Source of the DNA: Sialis fuliginosa | Taxonomy: Eukaryota; Arthropoda; Insecta; Megaloptera; Sialidae | NCBI GenBank assembly: GCA_961205875.1 | Contig: OY540812.1 | Span: forward strand, 18,290,001-18,354,000 | Length of the DNA stretch: 64,000 nucleotides | Reading direction: 5' to 3' | Shown: positions 13,291 to 24,905 of the stretch, one piece after another | How the letters are laid out: each line of letters starts with the position of its first letter | Position numbering within the stretch: the first letter of the stretch is position 1 | Translations under genes and position numbers: made by a program | Notes under the pieces: model-generated | Told to the model about the DNA's origin: nothing | Database searches by the model: none | The model's input: the letters and a program-made list of their open reading frames with translations, nothing else

Positions 13291-13474
13291 CTTATGGCTA
13301 TAGTTTAAACAATTAGGTATATATGCAGCATTAAAAAATATTTTGGGTCATATCTTCTAAACTATTACCCGTCTACGCCCAAAACCGGGTATAGGTGTTA
13401 TCAGGGGACCCTCCTCTACAACATATTTCAATATGAAGAAAATCTGAAAGAACAAGTTGGAGTGTTGCCCTTGT

Positions 13475-15598
13475 AAGCTATAAATTTTGCAGCTATTTCA
13501 AAGAAATATAAGTCAATAAAATTATTTTTTGGTTATTTGATATACTATCTTATAAAAGAAAAAATATGCATTTACCATATGGTCACCTAACTTTCAATTT
13601 CATCAATATCTTTATTACATTTCGTTGGTACCTATAATATTATATTTATTTTAAATGCAATTCACACAATTAAAATTAGCAAAGATTTTATATCATGTAG
13701 CTATGATGACATGGAATGATTCAAATTCTGGTTTACAGTAAAATAAACATACATAATGCAAAAAAGTGACATATGAACTGATTTTTAGGGCTCTAATTAT
13801 TTTTACTCTAAATGTATATAAAACAAAACTTTTTGCGATATTTCGTATTTACATTATATTCCCATCCTACTAGTATAGTTGTTAACAACCGTCGACTCTT
13901 TGAATGGATAATTCTATCGTGATACAATTTTTCAATTTAAAATCTTGACAATGAGAAGAATGAACAACAAACAATTTCGGGTCCCTTAGTATGATTAAGT
14001 GTAATTTTAAAAAGGGTCTTTTACATGCATTTCTTATAGTACATGCAGAATTTTTTTCTTCTGAAAGTTTTTCGTAGCCGATGTCTATATAAGCTAATAC
14101 TTAGTTTTTTAGTTAATTTGTCTCAAATCGAGAAATTCTTAGAAATGATCCAAACTTCTGTTTCAATATCAATTCTGAAGAATACTCTAACATACTCTAA
14201 TAGAATTTAAATAAAATAAAAATATAAAATATATCAACCAAGGCCTTGATCACTCTAGGTCAACACTTGATTCTCTCTGTGATCCATATCAGATAGTCGT
14301 CTTTTTTCACTGGCTGCATATGTAAATTGATAGGTAATAAAAGAAAAAATATATCAACCAAGACAAAAGATACAAGACACAAGAAACAGAAAATACAAAC
14401 ATTAAAACACAAATAATTAGCGATAATGATCACAGTCCACCCCAGAGAACGAGCATCTTTACTGCCATGAATATTTGATCCCCCAAGATTGCGCCGTTAC
14501 GCAGTTTACAGTTTTTTGTTTGTTTCTTGGATTGCAGTTCTAATGTCTTGGCAACCATTCCCGGTTTAGATACGCGTCATCACTTGAGCACCTTGCAACT
14601 GTTAGGGTTTGCAGTCAATTTAGTTAATTGTCTTTATTGTTAGGCAGGGGTTACGGAAGTAACTAACTAATGCCTCTGTTGGCCGTAAAATTGCTGACAT
14701 CTCTGAGGTTTAACAATTGATGCATAGGTGACTGGATCTATTTGTGTGTTAATCAGTTAATCTTGCTGATATTTAAGTTAATTAGTGATGTGGTAGGATT
14801 CATTTATTATTTTCTTAAAGTAGAATATTTCAAAAGTAATCTCTGAAAATTTCAGACAAATGTCCTGTCAGTGTAAGTTCCAAAATAATTTTTTTATCTG
14901 CATGCAAATCGTACTCAAAACATTAAACGCGTTTTTCTCGAAACCATGTTATCGAAGTCGGTGATCACTGTAACTTGAGAACGGCTTTGCCGATCGGTTT
15001 GAAATTTTTCTCACTTATTCTATACATAATTGTCCTCTGGATGAACCAAGGATTTTTTTTTTGACGATTATTATTTTGTATAGCCGGAAATGCAAGTGAA
15101 ATTTTAGTCGAATAAAGAACTTTGACTTTCAATATCCGCCATTTTGTGAAAATTCAAAAATTTTCAAATCCCTTCGTTCATCCGGAGCATTATGTCATTA
15201 GCTAGTGATCACGGCAAAACACTTTTTTTTTGGATCCCTCCCAAATTTGCTGTATCCCACTTATTTTTTAATATTTTGCCATAAAAAAATTACAATGTTT
15301 TCTGTAAATACATATCTTTCATGTAGAAAAACATTTGTTATTAATTATTTTAATGCGTGGCCAAAAAAAAAATCCTAAAAAAGAGCCTTTTTTGGAAGTC
15401 CCAACTGGGTCTGCCTGAACTTTTCACATTGGAACATGTACTATTGAAAAAATATCATATACAATAGTGCATTGATTTAAAATATAATCTGTGTATAAAA
15501 TACAGCATTGTTGTCCGTTGGTATTATCATATATTAATCTACTTGTTGATTAATATATGGTATTATCTTCTTCCGACATAAAATAAACATATACCTAC
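13475..15598. other. Intergenic DNA, no supported gene
   Basis: Contains duplicated words aaaatatatcaaccaagg/aga (14225 and 14349), repeat-like DNA at 14930-15430 and an A/T hairpin at about 15529-15558 (atatattaatc / gattaatatat). Confidence 0.4.
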
Positions 15599-15826
15599 AC
15601 GGGTAGAAAAGTCACTTGGATCAAGAAATCCTTGTTTGATATACATATAACGAAAACAATCTTTTCTTAATATAAGAATATACTCCAGAAAAATATTGTT
15701 TCTCTTAATATTGTTGGACGAAAACAATAATATACTTAAATTAAGAATATATTCTCATATTACGAAAATATTGTTTTCGTATATATAAAACAAGATTTTC
15801 TTGGCCCAACTCACTTTTCTACCTGT
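15599..15826. mobile_element. Palindromic MITE, 228 bp
   Basis: gggtagaaaagtcacttgg at the left pairs with ccaactcacttttctacctg at the right. The complementarity continues inward through aagaaatccttgtttgatata and acgaaaacaat. No coding content. Confidence 0.8.
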
Positions 15827-16772
15827 TTACATTTATATATATGTATTATTTTAATTAACTTATTGTTATTATTGAATTTATTGAAAATTCCTATAAATTT
15901 GAATAATTTGCAAACAATTATTTAAATAACACTCAAAGGACAATAATATTTCATCTTAAAAACGCAGCTATAAAATAGTTACCTACATTTTTTTTTAATT
16001 ATAAAAAATGTACCAGTATAAGTTGCTGTTTTTATTTTAATTAATATAATTTTTATAAAATATCCACCCTCCTAATTTAACTCAATACTAACAAACTTAC
16101 ATACAACATCGATTTTTAATTAATTAAAGTTACAAAACCAAATTCTTTTATCCAACAAGTTTAAAACAAAAGCACCTCTTTTTCCATTCGTGGTTACAAA
16201 TTTACAACAGAAATTAAAGGTTTTATCCTGTACAGCTCATTAGCATTGCAAGTAGATATGGTACGGCCAGAGTTACCATCGCCCGTGGCAGTTTGTGCGC
16301 CAGGAGTGTGAATCGGAGGGCTCGAGATACGATAAGCCTTATATCTCTTATATTATAATATGTGGTAGTTGTATTTATTGTAATACGGGTTGCATATCAT
16401 GTGTGTCTGTACGGATTAAAGGTGCGTTTTCATTAGGTTACTAATCGTCAGTGGCGTATCAAATACGGGGGTAAGGGTTCATTCTTATCTTTAATCTTTT
16501 GCAGAAATTTTATTGCAAACAATAAATCGATACCCTTTTCCATGCGTTGATGAATCAGTAAGTGAATATGGACACTCTTTGAAACTATTTTTTACCCCTA
16601 TTAAAAAAGAGTATCTTACCTTTCACCTTTACAACATATGTATATTTTTATACCTATAGTTATAAAGACAAAAACCAAAATAAATAATTGTTATTTTTTA
16701 TTTATAGTCCTAATTCGCAATTTTATTACATTTACAGTACTGTCAATCCGGTGTAAAAAAATGTCGGATTGA
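15827..16772. other. AT-rich intergenic DNA with a GC pocket at 16230-16350
   Basis: No gene. The pocket (gtacggccagagttaccatc, gtgcgccaggagtgtg) is compositionally distinct and unassigned. Confidence 0.35.
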
Positions 16773-17309
16773 GTACGTTTACACAGCGCTGTTGTTCCGG
16801 TTTTACTGTAATCGATGTAGTTAAACCGTTTTTATAGCGATGCTGTTTACACATACGAGAATAAGTAATATCAGCTGGAATTATAATTCCAATTTGAAGT
16901 ACGCTTTAAGTTCGATGGCGTACCAACAAGAAATCCCAAAAATACTTCGTCTCCTTTACGTCCCACGAATCACGCTTCTTTTTTTTCCATCTCTTCGTCT
17001 CAGGCGTTTTAACCATGTTTTAACTGACGACGTTTTTTCAAATTTTAAAGCGAAGTGCATTTATGATGAAATCCCTATACTTCGTAGATACTTATGTTTT
17101 GGGGGTTAGCTATTTAGATGCAGTTTACATGCTTTTTTATTCCGTCTGTATTTCGCTTTAGTTATGCTATGCCTGTAGGTCAAGAGGAATAGCATAACTA
17201 AACCTGATTAGTTATGTCAGGTGTAAAGCGCCATCTACACGAACTTTATCACTAGGTTTTATTACATCGGTTACAGTAAAACCGGAATAACATCGCTGTG
17301 TAAACGTAC
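16773..17309. mobile_element. MITE with long TIRs, 537 bp
   Basis: Left TIR gtacgtttacacagcgctgt...ttccggttttactgtaa is the reverse complement of the right TIR ttacagtaaaaccggaat...aacatcgctgtgtaaacgtac. An inner pair around 17155-17210 (gttatgctatgcc / gcataac) adds a smaller hairpin. The 89-aa frame inside is not recognisable as a transposase. Confidence 0.75.
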
Positions 17310-19081
17310 CTGTAACTATGTATTTACTATTACTAGGTCTGTAATATAAGTATTCTTTAAAAAGATTTTTCAACGTGAACGAACCTTAACAATTCAAATG
17401 TACTCGTTTGAATTTACTTATGTACTTAATTTATCGGGAGTTGGTCAACTAATATAAACAGTAATCAGTAATAAAAATTATAAATTAATGTAATTATTAT
17501 GGTATTTGTTTTTTATCTCTTTAATAAATTTAGTTCGTGAGTTTTAATAGGTTTGCAGATTTACAACCTTCTTTATCTCCGCTGGTCGTGCTTTTAAAAG
17601 GCTGCAGGTTCAAAAATTTATTTACCGATTAACAGATTATAAAAATAAACTTTGTAGTAGGTAGGTGCGTTTTAAAGTACCCACAGGGCTTAACAAATTT
17701 TTCATTATTAACTATTGTATGCTTTTTTAACACAAATAATTTATTTCAGTTTCGCATTAATAAAAGTTATTGTAAATTTAAATTATTATTATTAGGTATA
17801 AAGTTATTATAAAAGTCATCTATTTATTTCTTAATTCACTTATTATGCTTATGAAATTCTAAAGCCTCCAAATTGAAAAACAAACACATAAATTTAAAAA
17901 AAAAACATACAGGAACGTATTTACGCACTAACCCTAGAGGCCGGAAAATTCCGGCAATTGTTTTTGGATATCGCTTGAAAATATTTTTTTAGCCAACTAA
18001 GGCAACGCCAAAAAATTAAGAAAAATATTTTTTTTATCAAATACCCCCAAAGAAGGAGGAGGATCTTCTTTGTACAAGGCTGCAAATACGTAACAGTACA
18101 CACACCAATACCAATATGAAAACAACGTTTATTTGTGTAATATTTCCCCTTTTGCAGTCATTTTAAAAACCAGCAAAAACAAACGACAACAATTAAAAGT
18201 TAAAAGAACAAATTAAAGTCCCCCTACATTAGTACGTATGTACTAAACATATTTCCACCGTAGAGATACGGTCACGGGGAACGGTGGAGGGGTGCTATAT
18301 CTGACCAATTTGTGGCCCGAGGACATGCTGCAGCCAGTGTAGTAATTGCTACACGTGGATTACAGACGCAAAGCCTAATTTATGGACTACACAGGAACGG
18401 ATATGCCTCGGCCGGTATCAAAAATTCTCTCTCTGTGTGTGTCCAATTACATGTAATACGTAATTACAATTTAGGATATATTGCTCACCAGATAGAAATT
18501 TATGTATTCCACAATAATGCCAATGAATTTTGAATAATATGGTATCATTGGCATCGTAGAATGCAACAGTTAATTTAAATATATTTACCAACAATCACAT
18601 TTGAAATTTCTATTGTATGTACCTATATATTTATTATTATTATTATTATATTATGTATAGTTTTACCTCACTTATAAAGAAGATTAATTAAAATATATAT
18701 ATTAAAATAGTTATTCACCTTAATCCTGAAATGAATTAAATATAGTGTAATTACTGCCATCTGTCGGGTAAAATTACTTGAATGAAGATGATATAGTAGA
18801 CATCTGCAATATTGTTAGATGAATTGGTTGTGTTATTTTAGGTTGGTATTTATATAATTTCAAAAATATTTAAAACACATATTTTTGCATTATTGACGCC
18901 TATTCTTCGTAAATATTGATGTTTTATAAATGAATTACAAAATTACTTACAAAAGTAAGCTTAATATTTAAACCAATTTAAAATATCAACATTTACATTG
19001 ATGCTTCTACATCGAATATCAGCTGTCACTAGTGTCAAAAAAAATGTTTTAACTTTATAGTGAAGACCATAAATCTCAAAG
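17310..19081. other. Intergenic DNA upstream of Mrrf
   Basis: No supported gene. GC-richer patch at 18230-18440 (gtcacggggaacggtggagg, gaggacatgctgcagcc), homeodomain-like TAATTA/ATTAC words near 18450-18475, and a (TTA)n microsatellite at 18628-18655. The last 100 bp would hold the Mrrf promoter and 5' UTR, but no TATA box at a clear position is seen. Confidence 0.4.
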
Positions 19082-20095
19082 ATGAATATACCGAAATTAA
19101 TATTTCCTATATTGAATAACACTTTAAAAACATGTTCGATTTATTTAATCAAAAGAAACAGTCATCTATGCAATGAAACATATCGCAACCTAAGATATAC
19201 AAATGTAAGGTTATGTGAGAAATATTTAAATGAGAAAATATTAATTAATCGTAACATAAATTCATCTATTGTGTATTATAAGTCAAAAGATATAAAAAAA
19301 CATCATAAAGGTATGGCATTATTTACAAAGTATAACAAATTTTAACAATTATTTTTGTTAATTAACATTTGTAGGCAAACAAAAAGTTAAAGTCGATGAA
19401 CAGCAGCTTTCCGAAGTTCTTGATTATCACGCATTTGAAACACAACTGCAAAAAGCAATTGATACTCTTAAGGAAGAATACATAAAACATTTGTCACTAC
19501 GATCTGCAACAGGTATTCAAACTAATTTCTATGAATATAATACCGTCATGCATTTGTTTTATGTTTAATTTTTAGGAGCTATTGAATCACTCCCAGTAAG
19601 TTTAGATGGAAAAGATTATACATTACAAGAACTTGCTCAGATTGTTCGGAAAAACCCTAAAACCATAGTTATAAATATGGTTATGTTCCCTCAAGCGATA
19701 CCTGCAGCACTGAACTCGATTAAGAAATCTGGAATGAATTTAAACCCGCAACAAGATGGGACAACATTATACATACCTATTCCTAAGTAAATACATTTGT
19801 TAAATATATGGCAATATAAAATAAATGTACCTATTTTATGAATTGTTTTAGAGTAACGCGTGAGCACAGAGAACAATTATCAAAAAATGCTAAAAATTTA
19901 TTTATCAAATGTAGAGATAACATAAAGGATACTCAAAATAAGTATACGAAAAATATAAAGAAACAAGATACATTATCATCAGACTTAATACACAACGTAC
20001 AACTACAATTAGTGACTATTGCTGACCAGTACATTTCTCAAGCAGAGAAGATCTTTACTAGTAAACAAACCGAGTTAATCGGAGAAAAAGAATAG
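19082..20095 (+). CDS. Mrrf: Ribosome recycling factor, mitochondrial (4 exons, 273 aa)
   Basis: Exons 19082-19310, 19375-19512, 19576-19786 and 19852-20095 (stop TAG). All introns are short (about 63-65 bp) with GT..AG borders, and phases 1, 1 and 2 join without a break. The product splits terminated mitochondrial ribosomes for reuse, acting in the matrix with mitochondrial EF-G2 (family knowledge). Roughly the first 85 residues are a Lys/Arg/Asn-rich extension that fits a mitochondrial presequence. The RRF domain follows from about residue 90 to the end: a first helix with EVLDYHAFETQLQKAI, then HLSLRSATG, SLPVSLDG and LQELAQIV, and the hallmark hinge IPIPKVTREHREQL that matches bacterial IPLPPLTEERRKEL. 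The C-terminal helix ends TELIGEKE. Total length is near the human protein (about 262 aa). The start is the only ATG in frame at the head of exon 1. An ATG at 19838 lies inside intron 3 and is not a start. The family call is very secure; the exact presequence is less so. Confidence 0.95.
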
Positions 20096-20386
20096 ATACT
20101 TAGTTTGTTTTTTAGATTTGTAATGACTTATTTTTGTACTTTTTCATTTTGTTTTTGTTTTTGTATCGTTTGCTTGTATTATATTAGAGTTTGAAATGTT
20201 TCTTTTCTGTTTTTATTTATTTTAGTTTTACTTGATTTAAATTTTGGTACTTGCTTAACTGTGGCATTAGTCACAGAAATATGAACTCACTGTGAACAAG
20301 GGTTGACTATAAGTGTATCTGCACACACAAATTATTCTTGGAACTCAATTGCCTTCACAACAAACTTTTTTAATAATTATAATCAA

Positions 20387-20392
20387 AATAAA
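20387..20392 (+). terminator. Possible polyadenylation signal for Mrrf
   Basis: First AATAAA found downstream of the Mrrf stop, about 290 bp after it. The stretch between is T-rich and unremarkable. Position is the only support, and a variant hexamer nearer the stop could be used instead. Confidence 0.3.
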
Positions 20393-20639
20393 ATTTTTGA
20401 TTTAAGGAGACCAACAAAGATCTCTGAAGATCGTTGTAGATCTTTGCACAGATCAAAAACCAGTAAAAAAAATATGATTTTGTCTTAAAATACAGATCTA
20501 TCAAGATCTGATTTGATCACTTTAGATCTAAAAAAATTTCCTAGGTAGGTAAGTTTGTGCCAACTTAATTCGAATTATTAAAATAAGTTTTCAAATTTCC
20601 AGGTTGTATATTTAATAACAATAAAAATTATACATTTTA

Positions 20640-21790
20640 TACAGCTTGAGTCATAACCAACTTGAACAGTTTAAAAAAACAGAAAAAAAGGAAAGATTTT
20701 GTCTAAAATTAGTTTTTATTTAATATTTTGAGAACCCATTGTGATAAGTACAGTAACTAAAGATACCCGGTTTAGTATTAATACGTGTTATCGATTTCCA
20801 TTATCAACCAATGATTATTTAGACCAAGGATATATGGAGCCAATGGACCCTTTGAGTTTTATCCAGTTTTTTTTTGTTCTTAAATTTTTTCCTATATTTG
20901 GCATTTTTATAAGGTCATATGACACAAAACACATAAAAATATACTTTGTTAATTTGTCATAAGATCAACCGTTTGCGAGAAATACAATAGTAAAGATAGT
21001 ATTACAGAATTGACTTAAGGATGCTACAAATAACAAAATAAATGTTAATATACCTCCAAAATTTTATCCTTATCAACAAATAGCCATTTTAGTTTCGTTT
21101 TTTAGTCAAATTAGTAAAGTACGTATTACAGTAATACAATTGACTATAGGTCTTTGAGGACTCATATTGACCGTCCACCGCCCCTTTTAAACTGGCTCCC
21201 CAGTGGTGGCCTAGCCTTCCTTCCTAAAGCCGACATTGCTGTTATTCATTAACAAAATAAGCAACGAATTTTAATAAATATAAAAATTTCAAACATCAAC
21301 CATTCTTTTTTCCAAAGCTTACTTGACTTGAATTTAATTTTGGCTGGCACCTCGATCGACTAACAAACGTAAGTATTTTAGTTTTTCATGGCAATTGTGA
21401 TTTTTATTCAATAATGAATTAAAAGCGTTGTATCTTTGTAATGAGTTGTTTTATTATCAAAGATACGAGAAGCTTTGCGATCGTTTATAAAAGAAAATTT
21501 GTTTTCCGATTTCAAAATTTTCACTCGAAGTTTCCGTTTCAGATCAAGACAAACAAATTTTATAAGCGGTTTAATATTTATATATGTTTGATACTAAACT
21601 GATTATAAAATTTCATAACTGTATCACAATGGGTTCTCAAAATATTAAATAAAAACTAATTTTAAGCTAAATCTTTGGGGATTTGTAGCTCCCTCACGAA
21701 GAATTTCTGAACACATGTTTATATGAACTTTTTCTTGACATATTTTTCTCAATCAACTGTTCAAGTTTGTTTAATATTTATAATATTATA
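20640..21790. mobile_element. Mariner-like MITE relative, inverted arms
   Basis: Arms at 20700-20747 and 21625-21668 are inverted copies (gagaacccattgtgata / cacaatgggttctc). The right half, 21600-21770, follows the element at 41811-42360 (gggttctcaaaatattaaat, gtagctccctcacgaag, cacatgtttatatgaac). About 880 bp of unrelated sequence lies between the arms. Confidence 0.6.
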
Positions 21791-21867
21791 ATTAATCTTC
21801 TTCCAACAAGTACAAAACTTTTTAATATATACAGGAACTTTGCCTTACAAATTAATTATGTACAATC

Positions 21868-21975
21868 AGTGACGTAGCTAGAGGTCGCTGCACCCCCGGA
21901 TAAAATTGAGAAATCGCCCCCTTAGTGCAATTGAAGACCTAAGCTCACAATTGCACCCCCCCCCCTATCCTTTCA
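21868..21975 (+). mobile_element. Fragment of a GCGTAGCCAGG-type repeat
   Basis: gtgacgtagctagaggtcgc followed by C-rich blocks resembles the ends of the element at 56153-57378 (gggcgtagccagg and C-runs). Divergent and one-sided. Confidence 0.4.
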
Positions 21976-21985
21976 TAATGTACAC

Positions 21986-22138
21986 CAGGCGTGTCCAACC
22001 CGCGGCCCTGGACAGCTAGTAGAGTGGTCCACAATATCGTAAATATTACGATATGAATTAATATTATCATTTTATGCGCGGCCCAAGACATTTCCGTTTT
22101 ACTTAATTTGGCCAATCGAAGTTAAAAGGTTGGACACC
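21986..22138. mobile_element. hAT-like MITE, about 153 bp
   Basis: Begins caggcgtgtccaacccgcgg and ends aaaaggttggacacc, giving short TIRs around two gcggccc blocks. A half copy is at 1640-1715. No clear 8-bp duplication remains. Confidence 0.6.
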
Positions 22139-22779
22139 AACGGTATATACCAATTACCACTGCTTTTAGACCGCTGATTACTACTCAATGCGCATATGCT
22201 AAATCATTAATAAATTCGATAAATTATTAGTCTTGAACAGTAAGTTAAGACTAACTTATATAAATAGTCTCTAAATATCTTGTTTTGCTCGATTAGCGGC
22301 ACGTTACACTGTCAAGAAACAAGTGAGCATATCTGCACGAAACTTAATATAACCACTAAAAAAACGAAAGTAAGATGTTTAATATTCAAAATCATATATG
22401 TATATGTAACAAAAAACGATTACAAAAAATATTCAACAGACTGACAGATGGACGAAGCTCTATGGTCCATCCATTTAAAAAGCGTCATCTGTGATATCAA
22501 CATGTCGGTGAAATTAAGCAATTATTTATCCACTAGAGTCATTTTAACAATACTTTCACTTTATCACAAGTATGTGCGTTCAAAGAGTAAGGTGTTTTGT
22601 TCAATTATTCAATAGAATGTGTAAAATTTCGTAATTTTAATTTTTATAAAATTTATGCATAGTGCTTGAGAAATGAACAACACCACAAGTCGCTTTGCTC
22701 TAGTGAAAAATTCAAACTGCCAACAATCAGAGCATAAAATAACTTACACGCGTATACGTTGGCTTGTTATAATATATGG
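22139..22779. other. Intergenic DNA, nothing recognised
   Basis: Includes gctgccaacaatcagag-type unique sequence and short frames without motifs. Confidence 0.35.
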
Positions 22780-24181
22780 CAATGTTTCTCAAACTGTGGT
22801 CTACGTGGTATACCTGTATTTTTTATATCTGATATCTATAATTGGGTGTCGTCACATTAAATAATCGTGTCATGGGCGCCTACAATAACGGACAAAATAG
22901 AGCAATATTCTCCTCACCCCTATGGACTTTTAAATTTAATTTAATTAATGCATGAAATTGTTCATTTAACTGCCCATCTCCTAGAAAATTTATTGCTGCT
23001 ACAAATTGGCTGTAAAATCTATTGAATGTAATTAGTTTATATTAAACAGAAAGTTAACATTGAATATTTAACATATTCTTAGCTTTTTATTAATTGCAAA
23101 ATATGTATGAATTTCATACTATGAAATTTAATGTAATATTATATATTTTATGTGTATTAGATCAAGGGTGCCGAATTTATTTCGTGGCGGGGGGTGCTAA
23201 AGGAAAGGTTAATAATTTAAATAAAAATTGTAACGTATTACTTTTGTGTTCTAATCTTGACATAATCTACACTCTATTTAGAGTAATTTTCAAATAATAA
23301 ATATAATTACTATTATTTAATGGAATACATATATTATTAATATAATTATGATGATCTTTCAGGCATATTTCCCCTCTTCTTCCCGATTCTGCTACTACTA
23401 TTTTAGATATACATATATACTTTATCTTAACTAAAATTATAAAAATGAGTGTATTCGTGGGCGCTTTCATACCTAAATATAATTATATTAATTGTTGACA
23501 CTAAATTTTAAATAGCGCATTAATAAAAGACCAAAGAAAATGATCACTTTGAACTGGAAGAAGGAGGGACCTTGAACCCCGAAAAGGCACAATTGCAAGC
23601 GGAGACCTTTCGAATGATACCTTTATATATTTACATAACTAGCCTACTTTACGATAATAATGTCACAAAAGGTTGTTTTTGTGTTACAGCGTATTGAAGT
23701 GTTTAAAAAAAATCATTTTTGTGTTCAAACAGTGACGTCATACTCGAATACGCTTAAATTATATTGCATCGTTTTTAAAGATGTATTAAAAAATTAGTGG
23801 GAACAATATTTGAATTATGTTTTGTAATTTACGATGTTTATTGTTTATTTGTTTTTTTTTTAAACATTATTTGAATTTTACTAATGTTTTTTAATCAGTC
23901 TTATAAAACACTGAACTGAAAAGATTATGAAAAAATGTTAATTGTCAAATTTGACATAAGATAATCATGAAACATATGTTGTATATAAGCTTTAAAAACA
24001 TTTATTTAAAAACGCTTCAAAACATTCTTCGAATATGGTACAACAACAAAAAATGCCTAAAATTGCCCTCATTTTCTTAAATATATTGATGGCTCCATAA
24101 TATCAAATGTCGATAATCTGATTCTAATACACACTGATTTTTTTACTCGTTCTCTAAACTACTAATGTTTGAGAACCACTG
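22780..24181. mobile_element. Probable non-autonomous hAT-like element, 1.4 kb
   Basis: Left end caatgtttctcaaactgtgg and right end aatgtttgagaaccactg match the common hAT terminus CAGTGGTTCTCAAAC. Flanks atatatgg and atagacag may be a decayed 8-bp duplication. Interior frames show no transposase motif. Confidence 0.5.
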
Positions 24182-24402
24182 ATAGACAGGATTTCATTTA
24201 CGATTATGTTGTTAAGTTATCAAAATACATTGCTACATAAATAATAACACACGAGTTTTTTCTTTGATTTGAAATAAATATTTTATTTTGAAATATACAT
24301 GACAATGTATTATTACAATAATAAATAATAAGGTTTCGAGCGTACAACATGATAAAATCTTAAGTGAAATAATTTGTGATACCTCCTTTAGGCATCATAA
24401 TA

Positions 24403-24408
24403 TTTATT
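24403..24408 (-). terminator. Poly(A) signal candidate for isoform B
   Basis: Minus-strand AATAAA about 500 bp beyond the isoform B stop; another lies at 24282-24287. The intervening 3' UTR would contain the MITE at 24745-24842. Confidence 0.3.
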
Positions 24409-24744
24409 GTCTTATTTTACTATTGTCAATAAATATAATATATCTATACATTTTACACTGGTATGATTCGAAATGTACAATTATTATAATATTAAAATAA
24501 CTTATTAGTTCATGCGCGTATACAAGACAATTAAAATAAAATATGTTAGTAGTTATTTGATAAAATTTGGTTTGTCTTGATACGCACTTTTATACATTTA
24601 TATTAAAATTAAGCATACAATTTAATTTACAGATGCATTCATTAATTAATTTAAAAACATTCATGTCGCAATATCTTCGTAGAAGACTAGACAATGGGCA
24701 TTTATAAATTATATTAATCACAAATTAGTTTACATATATTACAC

Positions 24745-24842
24745 CAGCGTTTCTCAAACTTTAAGCGAACTGCTTTCAATAAAAAAATGGAAGTATTATT
24801 ATTAGTATAAAAAAATGGAATATAAAAGTTTGAGAAACGCTG
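24745..24842. mobile_element. 98-bp hAT-type MITE in the presumed 3' UTR of the secreted-protein gene
   Basis: Starts cagcgtttctcaaacttt and ends aaagtttgagaaacgctg, an 18-bp perfect TIR. Flanks tattacac / tattattt share the first five bases. It shares the TCTCAAAC motif with 22780-24181. Confidence 0.75.
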
Positions 24843-24905
24843 TATTATTTTAAATTGCACTATCACTTCACGCTTTAGTCACTATTATTGGTATGGCACC
24901 AAAGC

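Larger units (their letters stand above)
12075..13474. repeat. Fold-back element, 1.4 kb, with tRNA-like heads in both arms
   Basis: Arms 12075-12491 and 13070-13474 are nearly perfect reverse complements, starting acaagggcaacactccaac and ending gttggagtgttgcccttgt. They flank a 578-bp spacer. Each arm carries a tRNA-like segment with Pol III A and B boxes, and the two modules face each other. The spacer holds a smaller inverted repeat (12614-12721). No protein-coding capacity. Confidence 0.85.

Noticed and set aside
16840-17109. 89-aa frame inside a MITE
   Set aside because: Lies between terminal inverted repeats and has no transposase or DNA-binding motif I can recognise.
19838-20095. 85-aa frame starting at an ATG just before Mrrf exon 4
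   Set aside because: The ATG lies in intron 3, upstream of the acceptor at 19850-19851. The frame is simply exon 4 of Mrrf with intron sequence in front.
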